DNA of 64,000 nt, from assembly GCF_002368035.1 (NCBI RefSeq), contig NZ_AP018222.1, forward strand, positions 4,147,534 through 4,211,533, in the 5' to 3' direction. The notes below the pieces were generated by a model. The model was given only the letters and a program-made list of their open reading frames with translations, ran no database searches and was not told where the DNA came from. Shown piece after piece: positions 8,372 through 17,368 of this stretch (within the stretch, counting starts at the first letter, position 1; every line of letters begins with the position of its first letter). Source of the stretch: Nostoc linckia NIES-25. GTDB taxonomy: Bacteria > Cyanobacteriota > Cyanobacteriia > Cyanobacteriales > Nostocaceae. Position numbers and translations under genes: made by a program.

Positions 8372-9541
8372 ATGCGGATATTTATCAGCACTGGCGAAGT
8401 ATCTGGCGATTTGCAAGGGTCGCTGCTAATTACAGCACTCAAGCGTCAAGCTGTGGCGATGGGGTTGGAATTGGAGATTTTGGCTTTGGGTGGCGAAAAA
8501 ATGCAGCAGGTTGGGGCAACTTTACTGGGTAATACTAGTAGTATTGGCTCAATGGGTATTCTAGAGGGGCTACCTTATGTTTTGCCGACTCTCCAGGTGC
8601 AACGACGAGCGATCGCTTACCTAAAACAAAATCCACCAGACTTGGTAGTGCTGATTGACTACATGAGTCCAAATTTGGGGATCGGCACTTTTATGCAACA
8701 AAATTTACCACACGTGCCTGTGGTATACTACATCGCTCCCCAAGAATGGGCTTGGTCGTTGAGTTTGCGTAGAACTAACCGAATTATTGGTTTCACAGAC
8801 AAACTATTAGCAATTTTTCCACAAGAAGCCCGTTACTATCGTCAGCAAGGAGCAGAAGTTAGTTGGGTAGGGCATCCTTTAGTCGATCGGATGCAAGATG
8901 CTCCCAGTCGCCAAGCCGCCCGTGCAACACTGGGGATTGAGCCAGAACAAATTGCGATCGCTCTACTCCCCGCCTCTCGCCGCCAAGAATTAAAATATCT
9001 TTTACCAATTATTTTTGAAGCTGCCCAAACTATTCAAGCTAAATTACCCGAAGTTCATTTTTGGATTCCCCTGTCTCTAGAAATCTACAGACAGCCAATT
9101 GAAAAGGCAATTGAGGATTACGGTTTGCAGGCTACAGTTCTATCAGGTCAACAAAAGGAAGTTTTTGCTGCTGCTGATTTAGCCATTAGCAAATCTGGTA
9201 CCGTCAACTTAGAACTTGCCTTGTTAAACGTGCCGCAAGTCGTAGTTTATCGCCTAAATCCCATCACCGCTTGGATAGCTCGTAAATTTCTTAAAGGTTC
9301 CCTAACTTTTGCATCGCCACCCAATTTAGTCGCGATGAAGCCAATTGTGCCAGAATTTTTACAAGAGGAAGCCACACCAGAGAATATTATCCAAGCAGCT
9401 ATGGAATTACTAATCAATCCAATTCGCAGGCAACAAACTTTGGCAGATTATCAGGAAATGCAACGTAATTTGGGAGAAATTGGCGTGTGCGATCGGGCTG
9501 CTCAAGAAATTTTGGGAATGTTAGAGGGAGTGGGGAGATAG
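8372..9541 (+). CDS. lpxB: Lipid-A-disaccharide synthase
   Basis: LpxB condenses UDP-diacylglucosamine with lipid X to make the lipid A disaccharide. The protein aligns from MRIFISTGEVSGDLQGSLL, so I take the ATG at 8372 rather than the in-frame TTG four codons upstream. GT19 landmarks: the Gly-rich start, VVLIDYMSPNLGIGTF, VVYYIAPQEWAWS, SWVGHPLVDRM, IALLPASRRQELKYLLP, and the donor-site segment AISKSGTVNLELAL. At about 390 residues it has normal length. Its last codons (LEGVGR) and stop lie in a G-rich repeat that continues to 9655. Confidence 0.95.
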   Translation: MRIFISTGEVSGDLQGSLLITALKRQAVAMGLELEILALGGEKMQQVGATLLGNTSSIGSMGILEGLPYVLPTLQVQRRAIAYLKQNPPDLVVLIDYMSPNLGIGTFMQQNLPHVPVVYYIAPQEWAWSLSLRRTNRIIGFTDKLLAIFPQEARYYRQQGAEVSWVGHPLVDRMQDAPSRQAARATLGIEPEQIAIALLPASRRQELKYLLPIIFEAAQTIQAKLPEVHFWIPLSLEIYRQPIEKAIEDYGLQATVLSGQQKEVFAAADLAISKSGTVNLELALLNVPQVVVYRLNPITAWIARKFLKGSLTFASPPNLVAMKPIVPEFLQEEATPENIIQAAMELLINPIRRQQTLADYQEMQRNLGEIGVCDRAAQEILGMLEGVGR

Positions 9542-9655
9542 GGAGTTTGGGGAGAGGGGGATGGGGGGGTGTGGGGAGTGTGGGGAGAGAGGGGGGAAAG
9601 ATTCCTTCACCATCCTCCCACACCTCCCACACCTCCCACACTCCCTACTTGCCCC
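9525..9655. repeat. G-rich/C-rich hairpin repeat, copy 1
   Basis: A G-rich arm (GTGGGGAGTGTGGGGAGAGA) is followed by a complementary C-rich arm (CCTCCCACACCTCCCACACT) and ends at TTGCCCCATGCCC. It begins inside the last codons of lpxB and stops at the ATG of the methyltransferase gene. A near-identical copy lies at 44048-44155. A long stem could form in RNA and may separate the two genes' transcripts. Confidence 0.85.
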
Positions 9656-10957
9656 ATGCCCAGAAAAAAAATGAAAGAGCAGCCAAAAAGACCAATAGTA
9701 ATAGATTTATTTGCTGGTGCAGGTGGGCTAAGTTTAGGATTTGAACAAGCTGGTTTTGATGTGAAAGCTGCTGTTGAAATCGATCCAGTTCATGCAGTCG
9801 TTCATAAGTTTAATTTCCCCGATTGCATTGTATTACCTTGTTCGATAACTGAATTATCGGGTAAACAAATTCGAGAAAGAACTGGAATTGGCGACCAAAA
9901 TATCGAAACTATAATTTCTGGTTCGCCCTGTCAAGGTTACTCATATATAGGCCGCAGAGCATTAGACGATCCCAGAAATTTTTTAATCAAAGATTTTATC
10001 AGAATTGTCTTAGAATTAGAACCTTCTTATTTTGTTTTTGAAAATGTTAAAGGTTTGACAGCAGGAAAACATAAATATTTTCTATCTGAACTAATCGAAA
10101 CTTTTAGCGAAAATGGTTATCAAGTCCGTTTACCGTGGAAAGTTTTGAACGCTGCTGATTATGGAGTACCACAAAAACGAGAAAGATTATTTCTTATTGG
10201 TGCAAAGAAAGGTTTTGTCTTGCCTGAGTATCCTACCCCATCTAGTAAACCAATTTGTGAAACCTTAGCCAATCCTATATTACCTCCTACTCCTTCTTGT
10301 TGGGATGCCCTTGGAGATTTACCAGAAGCAGAAGAATTTGAGGAGTTATTATACAGTGATTCTGTAGAAACCAAAAAATGGAGTAATCCCAGCAATTATG
10401 CACGAGAAATGAGATGTTTAGATGAGAAGTTTTGGCATTTTGGTTATAGGAGAAATTGGAATCGTTTTGTTTTGACTTCTAGTATGAGAACTAATCATTC
10501 GCAGATTTCACGCGCTAGATTTCAAGACACAGAACAGGGAAAAAAAGAACGTATTTCTCACTTCTTCAAACTTGCAGAAAATGGTATAGCCAACACTTTA
10601 AGAGCAGGAACTGATGCTGCTCATGGTGCCCATACTTCTCCAAGGCCTATTCATTATAGTCAGCCTCGCTGCATCACGGTACGCGAAATGGCGCGATTAC
10701 ATGGGTTTCCTGATTGGTTCCGTTTTCATATTACTAAATGGCATGGTGCAAGACAGGTTGGAAATGCAGTTCCGCCACCATTAGCAAGAGCGATCGCTCA
10801 AGAAATTATCAAATGTTTGGGAATTACTCCGACTACTCCTGAAGATATTTGGGATTTGGGAGAGCCAAAACTTTTGTCAATGAATACGAAACAAGCTGCA
10901 AATTATTGGGAGGCGAATAGAGAACAATTATTTGAGCGATCGCTGAGTCTTCTATAA
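9656..10957 (+). CDS. C5-cytosine DNA methyltransferase (orphan)
   Basis: The enzyme transfers a methyl group from S-adenosylmethionine to C5 of cytosine. The motifs are complete and in order: I DLFAGAGGLSLGFEQAGF, IV GSPCQGYSYIG with the catalytic Cys, VI YFVFENVKGL, VIII QKRERLFLIG, IX-region ITVREMARLHGFPDWFRF, and X QVGNAVPPPLARAIA. The ATG at 9656 (MPRKKMKEQPK) is chosen because the open frame upstream is only repeat translated as Gly/Pro-rich text; ATG 9671 is a second option. About 434 residues. No restriction endonuclease gene is adjacent, so it is an orphan (Dcm-type) enzyme; its target site cannot be read from sequence. Confidence 0.95.
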   Translation: MPRKKMKEQPKRPIVIDLFAGAGGLSLGFEQAGFDVKAAVEIDPVHAVVHKFNFPDCIVLPCSITELSGKQIRERTGIGDQNIETIISGSPCQGYSYIGRRALDDPRNFLIKDFIRIVLELEPSYFVFENVKGLTAGKHKYFLSELIETFSENGYQVRLPWKVLNAADYGVPQKRERLFLIGAKKGFVLPEYPTPSSKPICETLANPILPPTPSCWDALGDLPEAEEFEELLYSDSVETKKWSNPSNYAREMRCLDEKFWHFGYRRNWNRFVLTSSMRTNHSQISRARFQDTEQGKKERISHFFKLAENGIANTLRAGTDAAHGAHTSPRPIHYSQPRCITVREMARLHGFPDWFRFHITKWHGARQVGNAVPPPLARAIAQEIIKCLGITPTTPEDIWDLGEPKLLSMNTKQAANYWEANREQLFERSLSLL

Positions 10958-11020
10958 CAGAATTTTTTACTGTTATCTGGCATTTTTAATTGAGTAAACC
11001 AATTTTCAGAACAGTAAAAT

Positions 11021-11563
11021 TTATTGAATGATTTTTTCTAGATACTGAGCGATCATTTGCTGTTCGCCACCACGAGAAATCACAGTTTGTCGGGTACGAT
11101 ATTTCTTACCAATCATTTTTAATTCTTCTTCAAAAAGAGCGCCATTTTCTTCTGTCCACAAGTATATTGTTTTGGGATCTCGGAAGTAGTATTCAGCTAC
11201 GACTAACTTAGGAACAGGAAAATTGCGGCCAAAATACATAGTTGTTCCTAAGCTACCTAATACTGTCCAGCGCTTAGAACCTTGCTCGCCTGTTTCTGAA
11301 TCTACTGTGTTCCATTCAACATAGGAACCACAAGTCAGTTGGGCACTTTCATCCAATTCATGCAGTTTTGCCAAGTCTATTAATTCAAGACTTCCTCGAT
11401 CTAGAAACCGCATAGTAACAGTTTTTGTTATTTCCTTAATTTTGCCATTTGGCAGTGCATAATACCGTCGCAGAGAACACCAGTCACCATTGGATTCTTG
11501 GAGAAAGTTTTTAATTAATGATTCTTGCTCTTGAGATGCTATTCTGTTGTTGCTATGAGTCAT
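11021..11563 (-). CDS. Phycobiliprotein lyase-like protein, CpcS/CpeS family
   Basis: CpcS/CpeS-type proteins are small lipocalin-like beta-barrels that attach bilins to cysteines of phycobiliproteins. The pattern FLQESNGDWCSLRRYYALPN near the start, a central all-beta stretch, and the ending RTRQTVISRGGEQQMIAQYL fit this family; length about 180 residues also fits. I take the ATG at 11563 (MTHSNNR) since the upstream extension (hydrophobic MPIFVLRVNCQ) is not typical. It converges on the methyltransferase gene. Family assignment is from recalled motifs, and a non-lyase paralogue is possible. Confidence 0.65.
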   Translation of the reverse strand: MTHSNNRIASQEQESLIKNFLQESNGDWCSLRRYYALPNGKIKEITKTVTMRFLDRGSLELIDLAKLHELDESAQLTCGSYVEWNTVDSETGEQGSKRWTVLGSLGTTMYFGRNFPVPKLVVAEYYFRDPKTIYLWTEENGALFEEELKMIGKKYRTRQTVISRGGEQQMIAQYLEKIIQ

Positions 11564-11844
11564 TAGTAGCCTTAAATTTATCTTATATTGACAATTTACT
11601 CTTAATACAAAGATAGGCAAAATTTGAGTATTACCTAAAGTAATATCTGCTAAAATGAGAACCTATTGTGAATAGGAAACTAACTGAACCAGTATTCGCC
11701 AAATCAATACCGTATTAATTGATATAATAACTACTTAAATAAAATTAAATAACCGAATTACTACTTAAATCTAAGGCTATGATATTCAAATTTCGATGTT
11801 GAATATCTATTTGTAAGTATTATTTATTGCATATATAAATTATT

Positions 11845-12042
11845 TGGGCGATCGCGGGTGCAGAGACAAAGATTAATCAGCGTCAAGTTACTTTACAGTC
11901 AGATATGTCTGTAAATGCTAATATTAAGTTGCGTCAGCCTACCTTGATAAGTATCTCTACTCATTTATTACTGCAAAAGGCTGAAAGTTTGAAGTTTGTT
12001 AAACTTCCTTCTCTTGCTCGGACTCACACAAACATACTCTGA
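11845..12042 (+). pseudogene. C-terminal remnant of an HlyD-type periplasmic adaptor gene
   Basis: An open frame without a start codon reads ...TKINQRQVTLQSDMSVNANI then KLRQPTLISISTHLLLQKAE and SLKFVK. This is the typical end of cyanobacterial HlyD/DevB-type membrane-fusion proteins (…VNANIKLRQR…SIFTDLF…ESLKFVR). Upstream the frame closes at a TAA (11836 area) and nothing of the large N-terminal part is left. The original stop after the FVR-like end has been lost and the frame runs 12 codons further. I infer a decayed gene fragment, not an expressed protein. Confidence 0.55.
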
Positions 12043-12196
12043 CCATTGGTGTAGCTAGTAGGATGTACTCTATTTAAAAATACCTATATCTACAGTAAAA
12101 AAAATTGAAGTCAGATGAAAATTTTTGTTGTATATACCCTATAATTCTTTTTACGGTATCTGACTACAAATACCGTAGTTTTAGGGGTGAATTCCG

Positions 12197-13351
12197 ATGA
12201 GCCAGCCGCAACAACAGACACAAGTGGGTAACTACCTAGCTCAGGCAATGCAGATTTATCGCCAGAAAGCTTTGCAAGTTATGAAATTTTGGTATCAACG
12301 CCGAATTAGAAATTGGTTGAATGGGCGTACTATCCAAAGCTTCGCGAGTTTGTTGGTCATAGGTGCTGTTTTGAGTATGTTAGTTGCCTCCTGTGGGAGC
12401 AGTTCAGCTAATAATGCTGATGTAAAGCTGAGGCTGGTTTCCTTTTCCGTTACAAAAGCAGCTCATGACCAAATAATCCCTAAATTTGTAGAAAAGTGGA
12501 AGCAAGAACACAACCAAAACGTCATATTTGAGCAAAGTTATGGAGGTTCTGGCGCTCAAACAGCTGCTGTCATCGAAGGTTCACAAGAAGCAGATATCGT
12601 ACATTTGGCACTTCCTCTGGATGTAAGTAAAATTCAGAAAACAGGTTTGATTAAACAGGGTTGGGAAATCAAATCGCCCAGAAATGGCATAGTTAGCAGA
12701 TCCGTTGCTAGTATTGTCACCCGCGAAGGTAATCCGAAAAATATTTATACTTGGCAAGACTTAACAAAAGATGGGGTGACATTGATTGCGGCTAACCCAA
12801 AAACCTCTGGTATTGCTATTTGGGAATTCTTAGCTTTGTGGGGTTCAGTAACTCAAGCAGGAGGTGACGAAACAACAGCATTAGATTATGTCACCAAGGT
12901 CTATAAAAACACCCCTGCATTGACAAAAGATGCTCGTGAGGCGAGCGATTTATTTTTCCAAAAAGGTCAAGGAGATGTCTTAATTACCTACGAGAATGAA
13001 GTAATTTTGGCAGAAAAGGCTGGGAGAAAACTGCCTTATGTAGTCCCAAAAATCAATATTTCTATTGATAACCCTGTTGCGATAGTTGATAAAAATGTTG
13101 ATAAGCACGGGACAAGAAAAGTCGCACAAGCATTTGTTGACTACCTTTACTCAACAGAAGCTCAACGAGAATTCGCTAAATTACAATATCGTCCTGTTAA
13201 CCCCACTGTTGCCCAAGAAGTATTATCTGAATATCCGCAAGTAGATACATTATTCACGTCTCAAGATTTAGGCGGCTGGGATAATATCGAGAAAAAGTTT
13301 TTTGGAGATGGGGGCATTTTTGATAAGGCTATAGCTGGGAAAAAAGCATAA
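12197..13351 (+). CDS. Sulfate/thiosulfate ABC transporter substrate-binding protein homologue (lipoprotein)
   Basis: The mature domain is the Sbp/CysP type: VSFSVTKAAHDQIIPKFVEK, EQSYGGSGAQTAAVIEGSQEA, NPKTSGIAIWEFLALWG and the end GGWDNIEKKFFGDGGIFDKA. These proteins bind a tetrahedral oxyanion for an ABC importer. The N-terminus has about 45 cytosolic residues, then a hydrophobic segment ending in a lipobox-like VASCGSSS, which suggests a lipoprotein. The start has a good ribosome site (AGGGGTGA, 6 bases before ATG). It lies 86 bases before sphX/pstS and the phosphate permease genes, with no sulfate permease in the window, so its ligand in this context is uncertain. Confidence 0.88.
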   Translation: MSQPQQQTQVGNYLAQAMQIYRQKALQVMKFWYQRRIRNWLNGRTIQSFASLLVIGAVLSMLVASCGSSSANNADVKLRLVSFSVTKAAHDQIIPKFVEKWKQEHNQNVIFEQSYGGSGAQTAAVIEGSQEADIVHLALPLDVSKIQKTGLIKQGWEIKSPRNGIVSRSVASIVTREGNPKNIYTWQDLTKDGVTLIAANPKTSGIAIWEFLALWGSVTQAGGDETTALDYVTKVYKNTPALTKDAREASDLFFQKGQGDVLITYENEVILAEKAGRKLPYVVPKINISIDNPVAIVDKNVDKHGTRKVAQAFVDYLYSTEAQREFAKLQYRPVNPTVAQEVLSEYPQVDTLFTSQDLGGWDNIEKKFFGDGGIFDKAIAGKKA

Positions 13352-13437
13352 GTCTTAATTGTTAATGCAGTATTTTCTAGATGCCAGTAGATACAAAGTA
13401 TCAGGTATTTGTGTTACTCTACCTCAATTGATAATTT

Positions 13438-14439
13438 ATGAGCTTTCGCCTACGATTCAAAAATAGCCTCTTGCTAACCTCTATCACGCTTATTGCTGGT
13501 AGCATCAGTGCTTGTAACAGCGGACAAGAATTAAAAAATCAAGTAAGTATTGATGGTGCAGCTGTAGGTTTCCCTATTTCTTTAGCAGTTGCAGAAGAAT
13601 ATGGCAAAGGCAAACCTGATGCGAAAGTGAGTGTGGCCTCAAGTGGTACTGGTGGTGGTTTTAGTAAATTTTGTAATGGTGACATTGATATAGCTGGTGC
13701 TTCTCGTACCATTAGAGATGAAGAAATCAAGAAATGTCAAAGTAAGAATATTGGCTTTGTTGAATTACCTGTAGCTTTAGATGGCATTGCCGTGATTGCT
13801 AATCGGAAAAATAACTTTGCCAAATGTCTAACTATCAAGGAATTAGGCAAGATTTGGAGTGCTAAATCAGACGGCAAAATACTAAGTTGGAACCAAGTAA
13901 ATCCCAAATTTCCTAATCAAAAACTCAAGTTATATGCTCCAGCATCAGATACTGGAACATTCGATTATATGACTCAAGCTGTGACTGGCAAAGCTAAGAA
14001 CGGCCGTACAGACTACACTCCCAGCCACAATCAAAATTTGCTAGTACAAGGTGTGTCAGGAGATGAATTTTCATTAGGATATGTAGGTATATCTTACTAC
14101 ATTCAAAACCAAGAAAAACTTAATTTAGTTGGTGTAGAAAGTCCTTTGGGAAAATGTCAAAAACCGGTTCCTGTGGATAATGTAATCAAAAATATCTACA
14201 CGCCTTTGTCTCGACCTCTGTTTCTTTACGTCAGTAAAAAATCTTTAGATACTAAACCAGCAGTTAAAGAATTTGTAGATTTTTATCTAGACAATTCTTG
14301 GAAATGGGTAGATAGCGTTGGTTATGTTGCACTACCTGATGAAGCCTATGTCAAAGTGAAACAAAAATTTGGTAGGGAAGAAACTGGGACAAAATTTAAA
14401 AAAGCAAAACCAGGGGAACCGATTACAAACTTTATTTAG
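13438..14439 (+). CDS. Phosphate-binding lipoprotein, SphX/PstS family
   Basis: This is the periplasmic phosphate receptor for the following PstCAB permease. It has a lipoprotein signal (LLTSITLIAGSISACNSG), then VSIDGAAVGFPISLAVAEEY, VASSGTGGGFSKFCNGDIDI with the phosphate-binding Ser/Thr/Gly loop, and ADTGTF-like ASDTGTFDYMTQAV. The paired Cys (CNGDID and KKCQSKN) and general layout resemble the cyanobacterial SphX subgroup more than E. coli PstS. At 333 residues it is full length. It ends 14 bases before pstC, which indicates one operon. Such operons are normally induced by phosphate starvation, but I could not identify a clear Pho box upstream. Confidence 0.9.
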   Translation: MSFRLRFKNSLLLTSITLIAGSISACNSGQELKNQVSIDGAAVGFPISLAVAEEYGKGKPDAKVSVASSGTGGGFSKFCNGDIDIAGASRTIRDEEIKKCQSKNIGFVELPVALDGIAVIANRKNNFAKCLTIKELGKIWSAKSDGKILSWNQVNPKFPNQKLKLYAPASDTGTFDYMTQAVTGKAKNGRTDYTPSHNQNLLVQGVSGDEFSLGYVGISYYIQNQEKLNLVGVESPLGKCQKPVPVDNVIKNIYTPLSRPLFLYVSKKSLDTKPAVKEFVDFYLDNSWKWVDSVGYVALPDEAYVKVKQKFGREETGTKFKKAKPGEPITNFI

Positions 14440-14453
14440 ATAAGCTCGTGTTT

Positions 14454-15395
14454 ATGACAAATACCAATTTTCAAGAAGATCCTTATCTATTATCTAGACA
14501 GTCACTTGAGAAGAACGCATCTGAAGATATATCAGAAAAGATTGTTGCGGTAATTTTATTTGCTTGTGCTTTAGTTTCAGTTTTGACTACCTTTGGGATT
14601 GTCATAATTATCTTTCAAGAAACATTTGGTTTTTTCCAAGAAGTTTCCTTTGCACAATTTTTTCTAGATACTAAGTGGACACCGCTATTTGCAGAGAGAC
14701 ATTTTGGCGTTTGGCCTTTAATTAATGGTACTTTCTTAACTACTGCGATCGCTATGGCAGTGGCTATTCCTTTAGGTTTATCTTCCGCCATTTATTTGAG
14801 TGAATATGCCAAACCAAAAGTAGCAGCAATTTTACGTCCCGCAGTAGAACTTTTAGCAGGGGTTCCAACGGTAGTCTATGGTTACTTTGCACTATTATTC
14901 GTTACACCATTACTGCGGAATATTATCCCTCTGGAAATCTTTAACGCCTTAAGTGCCGGGTTAATGATGGGAGTAATGATTACTCCTACAGTTGGTTCTA
15001 TCAGCTTAGATGCTATTCGAGCTGTTCCGCGTTCTTTACGAGAAGGAGCTTATGCTGTCGGTATCACTAAACTGGAAACCATTTTTAAAGTAGTCCTCCC
15101 AGCAGCACTTTCCGGAATTATTGCCTCAATTATTTTGGGTATTTCTCGTGCTGTGGGTGAAACAATGACTGTTCTCATCGCCGCCGGACTACAGCCAAAA
15201 GTGACTCTTAATTTTGCAGAATCCATAGAAACTATGACAGCTTACATGGCACAAATTTCTGGTGGAGATAGTCCGCGTGGCAGTCTCAATTTCAAGACAT
15301 TATATGCTGTAGGCGCTGTTTTGTTTCTCATCACACTAACTTTAAATATTGTTAGTTATTGGATTGCTAATCGCTTTAAAGAAAAATACGATTAA
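14454..15395 (+). CDS. pstC: Phosphate ABC transporter permease PstC
   Basis: PstC is one of the two membrane subunits of the Pst phosphate importer. Six hydrophobic segments are visible, starting with VAVILFACALVSVLTTFGIV-like text, with the permease EAA-type loop ...IRAVPRSLREGAYAVGITKL. The strings GLSSAIYLSEYAKPKVAAIL and ELLAGVPTVVYGYFALLF are characteristic of PstC. A GTG two codons upstream (14448) is an alternative start. It lies between sphX/pstS and pstA and ends 5 bases before pstA. Confidence 0.94.
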   Translation: MTNTNFQEDPYLLSRQSLEKNASEDISEKIVAVILFACALVSVLTTFGIVIIIFQETFGFFQEVSFAQFFLDTKWTPLFAERHFGVWPLINGTFLTTAIAMAVAIPLGLSSAIYLSEYAKPKVAAILRPAVELLAGVPTVVYGYFALLFVTPLLRNIIPLEIFNALSAGLMMGVMITPTVGSISLDAIRAVPRSLREGAYAVGITKLETIFKVVLPAALSGIIASIILGISRAVGETMTVLIAAGLQPKVTLNFAESIETMTAYMAQISGGDSPRGSLNFKTLYAVGAVLFLITLTLNIVSYWIANRFKEKYD

Positions 15396-15400
15396 TAGGC

Positions 15401-16300
15401 ATGGCTACAAATTTTCAACAAAATGATTCGTGGGATTCAGCAGCAGAATTTACTGATAATGTTGAGAAGAGAGAAACGCTAGGAAAAGTATTTGAAGTCC
15501 TTTTTTTATTAGGATTACTAGTTGGTTTATTTATCCTAACATTGCTACTTTTTGATATTCTCCGGGATGGATTAGGCAGATTTTTATCACCTGGTTTTCT
15601 CACTGAAACGCCTTCTCGTTTCCCCGACCAAGGTGGCATTCGTCCTGCTATTATCAGCAGTATTCTTCTTGGGATTATTGTGATTTTAGTAACTGTTCCT
15701 ATTGGTGTGGGAGCAGCTTTATATCTCGAAGAATACGCACCTAAAGTTTGGTGGACAGCAATTATTGAAATTAACATTAGCAATCTCGCAGGTGTACCTT
15801 CTATCGTTTATGGATTGCTGGGTTTAGGAGTTTTCAATTATTTGCTTGGATTTGGCCCCGCCTTGATTTCTGGTGCATTGACTTTATCTTTATTGTCTTT
15901 ACCAGTAATCATTGTGACGGCTAGAGAAGCAATTCGCGCTGTCCCAGATTCCCTGCGAAATGCTTCTTATGGATTAGGTGTAACTAAATGGCGGACTATT
16001 AGCAGCCATGTCATCCCCTACGCAATTCCCGGTATTTTGACTGGAGTGATTATTTCTGTATCCCGCGCTATTGGTGATGCAGCATCTCTAATTGTTGTAG
16101 GCGCTGTGGGTTTTCTCACCTTTGACCCTGGTTTGTTCCAAAGGTTTATGGCATTACCCATTCAAATTTACAGTTATATCACTCGTCCGGAACCAGGTTT
16201 TACTAATGCAGCAGCAGCAACAATTATTGCGTTGTTATTGTTGATTTTAGTCTTAAATGGTGTGGCGATTTATATCAGGCAGCGCTTTTCAACACATTAA
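15401..16300 (+). CDS. pstA: Phosphate ABC transporter permease PstA
   Basis: PstA pairs with PstC to form the membrane channel. The 299-residue protein has a cytosolic N-terminus, then helices from FLLGLLVGLFILTLLLFDIL onward, the PstA string GVGAALYLEEYAPK, NLAGVPSIVYGLLGLGVF, and the coupling loop IRAVPDSLRNASYGLGVTKW. It starts 5 bases after the pstC stop, so translation is probably coupled. PstB follows after 95 bases. Confidence 0.95.
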   Translation: MATNFQQNDSWDSAAEFTDNVEKRETLGKVFEVLFLLGLLVGLFILTLLLFDILRDGLGRFLSPGFLTETPSRFPDQGGIRPAIISSILLGIIVILVTVPIGVGAALYLEEYAPKVWWTAIIEINISNLAGVPSIVYGLLGLGVFNYLLGFGPALISGALTLSLLSLPVIIVTAREAIRAVPDSLRNASYGLGVTKWRTISSHVIPYAIPGILTGVIISVSRAIGDAASLIVVGAVGFLTFDPGLFQRFMALPIQIYSYITRPEPGFTNAAAATIIALLLLILVLNGVAIYIRQRFSTH

Positions 16301-16395
16301 ATAAGTGATGAAAATTCCAAAATGATAATTCAGAATCAATAAAAGAATTGAATACTTAATAGGCTAATTTTTCTGGAAATTTGGAGATACAAAAA

Positions 16396-17223
16396 ATGGC
16401 CCATAGCAATAGCAGAAATCAACGAGATAGCGCCACACTAGAACAAGCAAATACAGTATTTCATGCTGAAGGAGTAAAAGTATTTTACGGTGGATTTTTG
16501 GCACTTTTAGATGTGTATTTAAAGATTCCAGAAAAACAAATTATTGCTTTTATCGGCCCTTCAGGATGTGGTAAAAGTACCTTGTTGCGTTGCTTCAATC
16601 GGATGAATGATTTAATCCCTGGAGCGAGGGTAGAAGGTAGATTGAATTATCGCGATCGCAATATTTATGACCCCAATATCAATTCTGTAAAATTACGCCG
16701 CCAAGTAGGAATGGTTTTTCAAAGACCGAATCCTTTCCCGAAGTCAATATACGAAAATATTGCCTTTGGCCCTCGTTCTAACGGTTATAAAGGTAATATT
16801 GATGAATTGGTAGAAGATTCCTTGAGACGCGCCGCCATCTGGGATGAAGTCAAAGACAAACTCAAAGAGAAAGGTACTGCATTATCTGGGGGACAACAGC
16901 AACGGCTTTGTATTGCCAGAGCGATCGCGATGAAGCCAGATGTATTATTAATGGATGAACCATGCTCTGCTCTTGACCCAATTTCTAGCCGTCAAGTAGA
17001 AGAATTGTGCTTAGAACTCAAGCAACAATATACCATCGTTATGGTGACTCACAACATGCAGCAAGCTTCTAGAGTCGCAGATTTCACCGCTTTCTTCAAT
17101 ACTGAAATTGACGAGTATGGCAAACGTCGCGGAAAATTAGTCGAGTTCAATCCAACAGCGCAAATGTTCAGTTCTCCTCAAACCAAAGAAGCTGAGGACT
17201 ATATCAGTGGACGTTTCGGTTAA
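16396..17223 (+). CDS. pstB: Phosphate ABC transporter ATP-binding protein PstB
   Basis: PstB hydrolyses ATP to drive phosphate import. All ABC motifs are present: Walker A GPSGCGKSTLL, Q-loop MVFQRPNPFPKSIYENIAFG, signature LSGGQQQRLCIARAIA, Walker B VLLMDEPCSALDP, and the switch His in VMVTHNMQQASRVADFTAFF. The PstB-typical CFNRMNDLIPGARVEG follows Walker A. I choose the ATG at 16396 because GGAG sits about 10 bases upstream; a TTG at 16381 is also in frame. It is the last gene of the pst operon; no phoU follows. Confidence 0.96.
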   Translation: MAHSNSRNQRDSATLEQANTVFHAEGVKVFYGGFLALLDVYLKIPEKQIIAFIGPSGCGKSTLLRCFNRMNDLIPGARVEGRLNYRDRNIYDPNINSVKLRRQVGMVFQRPNPFPKSIYENIAFGPRSNGYKGNIDELVEDSLRRAAIWDEVKDKLKEKGTALSGGQQQRLCIARAIAMKPDVLLMDEPCSALDPISSRQVEELCLELKQQYTIVMVTHNMQQASRVADFTAFFNTEIDEYGKRRGKLVEFNPTAQMFSSPQTKEAEDYISGRFG

Positions 17224-17368
17224 AGAGGAAAGGGAAAATTAAAAAGATTTCCTATCCTCAATTACCCCGTCTTTCTGTTCCCCTTCTTTAATAATTCTGG
17301 AAAATATGCTGAGGCTTGAACCTACTTGATTAAAGTAAAATTTTAGTCAAGTAATTATACTGTGTATT

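Noticed and set aside
11640..12196. Search for a Pho box before the pst cluster
   Set aside because: I did not find three clear CTTAACCT-like direct repeats; an assignment would be forced.
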